Source: an uncultured Ruminococcus sp. (lineage in GTDB: Bacteria; Bacillota; Clostridia; Oscillospirales; Ruminococcaceae). Taken from it: a stretch of 32,693 bases of DNA. The notes under the pieces are model-generated. The model saw only the letters and a list, made by a program, of their open reading frames with translations, made no database searches and was not told the origin of the DNA. The position numbers were made by a program, and so were the translations under genes. Shown here in pieces: positions 28,143-32,693 of this stretch. Where the stretch lies: NCBI GenBank assembly GCA_947178195.1, contig CAMWXM010000004.1:1-32693 (forward strand). Direction: 5' to 3'. Numbering within the stretch: position 1 is the stretch's first letter; each line of letters starts with the position of its first letter.

Positions 28143-28586
28143 TTATTTCCAGCCGCTTTCGTTGCTGCCAGTTTCATAGCTTAATGGTGCAATATGAGGA
28201 TATTCATCAATATCAGCATTATTCTTTAATGCCCATGCCTTTTGTGGAACATAAAGCAGAGATTCAAATTCCATTTCCCACATTTCTTTACATTTGCCTT
28301 TTTTAGCATTTTCATAATATTTAGCTCCATTTATTAAAGCTACACATCTTGAATACAAAAATCCGTCGTCGCTGATACAACCTTCAACTTCTTCGCATGA
28401 TTTCGCAAGCTCTTTAGTATCAAGATCATATAAAAGTTCAGACATTAAATCATCAAATTTGAAAATGGTCTCATCATCAGCCTCCGATAAATGCTTGATG
28501 ACAGGAAATAAAACCTTATCATCATTACCTTCGTTATCCCAATTACATAATTCCATTGTACTCCAAAATAATTCATACTTATCCAT
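28143..28586 (-). CDS. DUF4240-like hypothetical protein
   Basis: ATG at 28586 after AAGGAGTTCAGAT; MDKYELFWSTMELCNWDNEGNDDKVLFPVIKHLSEADDETIFKFDDLMSELLYDLD. Confidence 0.65.
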   Translation of the reverse strand: MDKYELFWSTMELCNWDNEGNDDKVLFPVIKHLSEADDETIFKFDDLMSELLYDLDTKELAKSCEEVEGCISDDGFLYSRCVALINGAKYYENAKKGKCKEMWEMEFESLLYVPQKAWALKNNADIDEYPHIAPLSYETGSNESGWK

Positions 28587-28622
28587 ATCTGAACTCCTTA
28601 TGTACATGCAATTATAATTGTA

Positions 28623-29633
28623 TTAAAGAAGAATTATTCCATTTTCTTTACATTTTTGAGTCATATCCTCGGGCCATACTGAAACCTGAACCTCGCCGAT
28701 ATGAGCCTTTTCAAGCAAAAGCATACAAAGTCTTGACTGACCGATACCGCCGCCGATAGTAAGCGGAAATACGCCGTTTACTATGTTTTTATGATAATCG
28801 TATTTAAGACGATCCTCTGCGTCAACCTCTTTCAGCTGTGAAACAAGAGATTTTTCATCAACACGGATACCCATTGAAGAAACCTCAAGTCCTGTCTTCA
28901 AAACCTCGTTCCAGATGAATAAATCGCCGTTGAGCGACCAGTCGTCGTAGTCCGGCGCACGTCCGTCATGACGTTCTCCGCTTTTGAGCTTTCCGCCTAT
29001 CTGCATTATAAATACAGTTTTGTATTTTTCGGAAATAAGCTTTTCACGCTCTTTTGAAGTTTTGTCAGGATACATATCTTCAAGCTCCTGAGAGGTTATA
29101 AAATGCACGTCTTCACAAATCTGAAGCGCAAGCTGAGGATATCTGAGGCTTACTTTTCTTTTAGTATAAACTATTGCTTTGACTATAGATTTTACTGTTG
29201 ATTTTAAAAATTCAACATTGCGGTTTTCACGGGTTATAACCTTTTCCCAATCCCATTGGTCTACAAAAATGGAATGCATATTATCTGTATCGTCATCTCG
29301 ACGGATAGCGTTCATATCAGTATAAATTCCTTCGCCGGCATTATAATTGTATCTGTAAAGAGCCTGTCTTTTCCACTTGGCAAGAGACTGGACAACCTCG
29401 GCATCGTTTTCGATTTCCTTGATCGAAAAATCTACCTTTCTTTCAACACCGTTTAAGTCATCGTTGATACCGCTTCCTTTTTTTACTATGAGCGGAGCGG
29501 TCACACGGTCAAGAGTAAGTGCAAATGAAAGTGCCTGCTGAAAAATATCCTTGATATATTTTATCGCATGCTGAGTTTCTCTTAAAGTCAGAGAGGATCT
29601 GTATCCTTCCGGGATATAAAGTGATTTAGACAT
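28623..29633 (-). CDS. asnA: Aspartate-ammonia ligase
   Basis: LRETQHAIKYIKDIFQQAL; RVTAPLIVKKGSGINDDLNGVERKVDF; FVDQWDWEKVI; GGGIGQSRLCMLLL. Confidence 0.95.
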   Translation of the reverse strand: MSKSLYIPEGYRSSLTLRETQHAIKYIKDIFQQALSFALTLDRVTAPLIVKKGSGINDDLNGVERKVDFSIKEIENDAEVVQSLAKWKRQALYRYNYNAGEGIYTDMNAIRRDDDTDNMHSIFVDQWDWEKVITRENRNVEFLKSTVKSIVKAIVYTKRKVSLRYPQLALQICEDVHFITSQELEDMYPDKTSKEREKLISEKYKTVFIMQIGGKLKSGERHDGRAPDYDDWSLNGDLFIWNEVLKTGLEVSSMGIRVDEKSLVSQLKEVDAEDRLKYDYHKNIVNGVFPLTIGGGIGQSRLCMLLLEKAHIGEVQVSVWPEDMTQKCKENGIILL

Positions 29634-29663
29634 AATATCATTCCTTTCAAAAATAAATGGTTT

Positions 29664-31034
29664 TTATCTGATGCTTCCGACGGTTCTCGGATAAAGAATA
29701 ACATCTCTGATATTTGAAACGCCTGTTACATACATGATAAGACGCTCAAAGCCAAGACCGAATCCGCCGTGAGGTACAGAGCCGTATTTGCGGAGCTCAA
29801 GATAATCCTTATACAAATCAAGATTCATATTTCTTTCCTTCATAGCGGCTGTTATCTTATCATAATCCGCTTCTCTTTCACTTCCGCCAATTATTTCACC
29901 TACGCCAGGTACAAGCAGGTCTACAGCGGCAACGGTTTTTCCGTCTTCGTTCTGTTTCATATAGAAGGATTTTATCTCTTTAGGGTAATTTGTTACAAAT
30001 ACAGCTTTTTTAAATACCTCTTCTGAAATATATCTTTCATGTTCAGTCTGGAGATCGCAGCCCCATTCTACAGGGTACTGGAAATCTCTTCCGGATTCTT
30101 TAAGAAGCTTTATTGCTTCTGTGTAATCACATACGGCAAATTCGTGAGATATAAGTTCTTCTAATCTGTTAATAATGCCGTTTTCAAAGTGTGCGTCAAA
30201 GAATTTCATTTCACTGGGACATTTATCAAGAACAGTGCGGATAACTGCTTTTATCATGCTTTCGGCTTCTTCTATTACATCGGGAAGCTCTGCAAAGGCT
30301 ATTTCTGGTTCAACATGCCAGAACTCCGCAAGGTGCTTGGGAGTATTGCTGTTTTCGGCACGGAAGCTGGGTCCGAAGGTGTATATCTTGCCCATTGCCA
30401 TGGCAGCAACTTCGCCTTCAAGCTGACCTGATACGCTTAGACCTGCACGTCTGCCGAAAAAGTCATCGCTGTAATATTCTTCTTCGCTTTTATAATCGTT
30501 GGAGTATCCTATAGTCGTTACCTGGAACATTTCGCCTGCACCCTCGCAGTCGCTGCCGGTAATAAGGGGAGTATTTACATAAACATAGTTTCTGTCCTGG
30601 AAATACTGATGTATTGCTTCAGCCATTACCGAACGTACACGCAGTACAGCGTTAAATGTGTTTGTTCTTCCTCTGAGATGAGGCATTGTGCGAAGAAATT
30701 CAAGAGTATGCCTTTTTTTCTGGAGAGGGTATTCAAGGGGACATGCGCCCAGAACAGTAATAGACTCCGCATTTATCTCGACTGAGCCTTGCCTGGACGG
30801 TACTGCTGTTCCTGTGACCTTGAGAGAACAGCCGAGATGCATAGCGTCCTCATAAGCTATGCCGGATTCTTTGTCGATTACGATTTGCAGATGCTCAAGA
30901 GTAGTGCCGTCGTTCAATTCGATAAAAGCTACGTTTTTGGAGTTTCTTGCCGTTCTTACCCATCCGCATACCGTAACGGTATTTTCAAGAATGTCAGGAT
31001 TTGAAAATACTTCTTTGATGTCTGTGTGTTTCAT
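29664..31034 (-). CDS. asnS: Asparaginyl-tRNA synthetase
   Basis: Class II aaRS with OB-fold N-terminus VCGWVRTARNSKNVAFIELNDGT; YVYVNTPLITGSDCEGAGEMFQVTT; GFGLGFERLIMYVTGVSNIRDVILYPRT. Confidence 0.95.
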   Translation of the reverse strand: MKHTDIKEVFSNPDILENTVTVCGWVRTARNSKNVAFIELNDGTTLEHLQIVIDKESGIAYEDAMHLGCSLKVTGTAVPSRQGSVEINAESITVLGACPLEYPLQKKRHTLEFLRTMPHLRGRTNTFNAVLRVRSVMAEAIHQYFQDRNYVYVNTPLITGSDCEGAGEMFQVTTIGYSNDYKSEEEYYSDDFFGRRAGLSVSGQLEGEVAAMAMGKIYTFGPSFRAENSNTPKHLAEFWHVEPEIAFAELPDVIEEAESMIKAVIRTVLDKCPSEMKFFDAHFENGIINRLEELISHEFAVCDYTEAIKLLKESGRDFQYPVEWGCDLQTEHERYISEEVFKKAVFVTNYPKEIKSFYMKQNEDGKTVAAVDLLVPGVGEIIGGSEREADYDKITAAMKERNMNLDLYKDYLELRKYGSVPHGGFGLGFERLIMYVTGVSNIRDVILYPRTVGSIR

Positions 31035-31054
31035 TTTAATCTTCCTTTCATAAA

Positions 31055-31316
31055 TAAAAAACTCTCGCCCTGAAAATAGGACGAGAGATAAATCACCCGT
31101 GGTACCACCTAAATTACTGCCGCTTTAAAAAAGTAACAGTCGCTTAAAGTTTACCGTTTAACGCACGGTTTACGGCTTTCCTAATAATCCTGTGACGTTC
31201 AGATCGCTGCTCGGAAGTGTTATTCACAAAGACTCTGATATGTGGTTTTCACTACCCCACACTCACTTTGAACGAATTTCCTTGCTACTTCTCTTCGTCG
31301 CTGCATTTAAAATGAT
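31055..31316 (-). ncRNA. T-box leader upstream of asnS
   Basis: Minus strand carries T-box sequence AGGTGGTACCACGGGT (31094-31110), then terminator CTCTCGTCCTATTTTCAGGGCGAGAGTTTTTT (31055-31088); upstream Stem-I-like GCAGCGACGAAGAGAAGTAGC; AAC triplet in GTGAATAACACTTC consistent with an Asn specifier. Confidence 0.9.
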
Positions 31317-31322
31317 AGTAAT

Positions 31323-31351
31323 ATTTTAACACTAAATTTTATATTTGTCAA
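31323..31351 (-). promoter_or_regulatory. Putative promoter for the T-box/asnS transcript
   Basis: Minus-strand TTGACA (31351-31346), 17-bp spacer, TAAAAT (31328-31323). Confidence 0.65.
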
Positions 31352-31427
31352 GTTTTTTGCACAAAATTTTTGAGGTTGATTTTGTCGGAAAAAGCTGTTA
31401 TAATTATTTTTAAAAGGAGTGTTTGAA

Positions 31428-31976
31428 ATGGAAATCAAAAGCCTAGAAGAATACAATAATAAAATAAAAAAAATTATTATTACAGCGGAAGAAATTCACA
31501 AGGAAATCGACAGGGCAGCCGACTATATAAACAGCTTGTATGACGGTACGCCTATTCTTCTGGTAAGCATACTTAAAGGTGCGTTTTTGTTTATGGCTGA
31601 TGTGTGCAGGCGGGTAGCTGTTCCGTGCGAGATTGGTTTCATGTGCGCAAAAAGCTACTATAACAGTACAGTTTCCACAGGCGAGGTGAAGCTGACAATG
31701 GATATAGAACAGGATATAAGTCGTTATCATGTGGTTATTATTGAAGATATTGTCGATACAGGAAGAACACTGAGCGAGGTTGTAAAGCTTCTTAAAAAAC
31801 GTATGCCTGTTTCACTGACAGTTGTTACTCTTTTAGATAAACCTTCAAGGAGAGCTGTGGACTTTGAACCGGATATGTCGTTGTTTACTATCCCTGATGA
31901 ATTTGTTGTCGGATACGGACTTGACTGTGGAGAATTTTTTAGGAATCTTCCATATATAGCAGTTTACGGCGAATGA
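31428..31976 (+). CDS. hpt: Hypoxanthine phosphoribosyltransferase
   Basis: ATG at 31428 after AAAGGAG; PRPP-binding VVIIEDIVDTGRTLSEVVKLLKKR; PILLVSILKGAFLFMADVCR. Confidence 0.93.
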   Translation: MEIKSLEEYNNKIKKIIITAEEIHKEIDRAADYINSLYDGTPILLVSILKGAFLFMADVCRRVAVPCEIGFMCAKSYYNSTVSTGEVKLTMDIEQDISRYHVVIIEDIVDTGRTLSEVVKLLKKRMPVSLTVVTLLDKPSRRAVDFEPDMSLFTIPDEFVVGYGLDCGEFFRNLPYIAVYGE

Positions 31977-31995
31977 TTTTTGTTGCAATTTTACA

Positions 31996-32024
31996 TTGAC
32001 AATTTGCCATAACTGTGGTATAAT
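31996..32024 (+). promoter_or_regulatory. Putative promoter for the small lipoprotein gene
   Basis: TTGACA (31996-32001), 17-bp spacer, TATAAT (32019-32024). Confidence 0.7.
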
Positions 32025-32076
32025 GCTATTTATGTGATAGAAGATTATCATAAATTAAGTTTATAGGAGTTTTAAA

Positions 32077-32505
32077 ATGAAAAAATTATTTGGTATGATA
32101 GCAGCACTTGCTATGTCGGTAACTTGTCTTACAGCTTGCGGCAGCAGCGAAGACGCTTTTGTAGGTAAGTGGGAATGCAAGGAAATGAATATGGAAGGTA
32201 TGACTATTTCTGACGAATTTATGGGAATACCTGTTGCTGTAATGGCTCAGATGGAACTCAAAGATGATAAAACCGGTACGGTATCTTCGGTCGGAGAAGA
32301 AGCGGAAAGCTTTGAATGGGAAGTAAAAGATGATGATACTATAATTGCAACGCTTGACGGCGAAGAGGTTGAATTCAAAAAAGACGGCGATCTTATTACA
32401 ATGGAAATTGATGGCGCAAAGACAGTATTGACAAAGGTTGATAAATTTACAGAATTTGACGCTTCTGCACTTGAAGATCTTGGCGATGTTCCAGATATTG
32501 AATAA
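32077..32505 (+). CDS. Small secreted lipoprotein, function unknown
   Basis: TAGGAG RBS; signal peptide with lipobox LTAC; acidic beta-rich body (KWECKEM...DDKTGTVSS...FEWEVKDDDTIIATLDGEEVEFKKDGD). Confidence 0.8.
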   Translation: MKKLFGMIAALAMSVTCLTACGSSEDAFVGKWECKEMNMEGMTISDEFMGIPVAVMAQMELKDDKTGTVSSVGEEAESFEWEVKDDDTIIATLDGEEVEFKKDGDLITMEIDGAKTVLTKVDKFTEFDASALEDLGDVPDIE

Positions 32506-32531
32506 GTCTTAATATTAGATCTTATCATAAT

Positions 32532-32570
32532 AAAGAGCAGTTTGATGATAACTGCTCTTTATTATTTATT
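32532..32570 (+). terminator. Intrinsic terminator after the lipoprotein gene
   Basis: AAAGAGCAGTT ... AACTGCTCTTT, then AT-rich tail. Confidence 0.75.
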
Positions 32571-32640
32571 GCATTTTTATATACAAAATTCTTGGAAAAT
32601 TGTACAAAATGCTAAAATGCAAAAAAATGCAGAAAAACTG

Positions 32641-32669
32641 TTGACAAGTGAGAAAAAAGGTGATATAAT
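32641..32669 (+). promoter_or_regulatory. Putative promoter at window edge, downstream gene not included
   Basis: TTGACA (32641-32646), 17-bp spacer, TATAAT (32664-32669). Confidence 0.65.
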
Positions 32670-32693
32670 AAAAAAGCTGTCGAGGGAGAGCGA

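Overview
The window looks like Firmicutes/Clostridia (Ruminococcus-like) chromosome; the taxonomy is inferred from gene content and a dockerin-bearing enzyme. The core (about 3.5-19.5 kb) is an uninterrupted S10-spc-alpha ribosomal superoperon: rpsJ-rplCDWB-rpsS-rplV-rpsC-rplP-rpmC-rpsQ-rplNXE-rpsN-rpsH-rplFR-rpsE-rpmD-rplO-secY-adk-map-KOW gene-infA-rpmJ-rpsMKD-rpoA-rplQ. It has a roughly 315-nt leader ending in an intrinsic terminator just before rpsJ. The left flank has a membrane-protein 3' fragment, an RluA-type pseudouridine synthase fused in frame to LuxS, and a LysM/G5-like/M23 peptidase. The right flank has a secreted PL1-PL9-dockerin pectate lyase, a 60-aa ORF, a MurT/GatD-like pair, ytaF-like, birA (no HTH domain), pduL, a DUF4240-like gene, asnA and asnS behind a T-box, hpt and a small lipoprotein. 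The two strongest leads are: (1) a continuous RluA-LuxS ORF with a Shine-Dalgarno and ATG for LuxS embedded in the linker; (2) a GatD homologue in which the glutaminase Cys and His positions are Gly and Leu, next to an apparently intact MurT. No CRISPR array, transposon, rRNA or complete tRNA was recognised.
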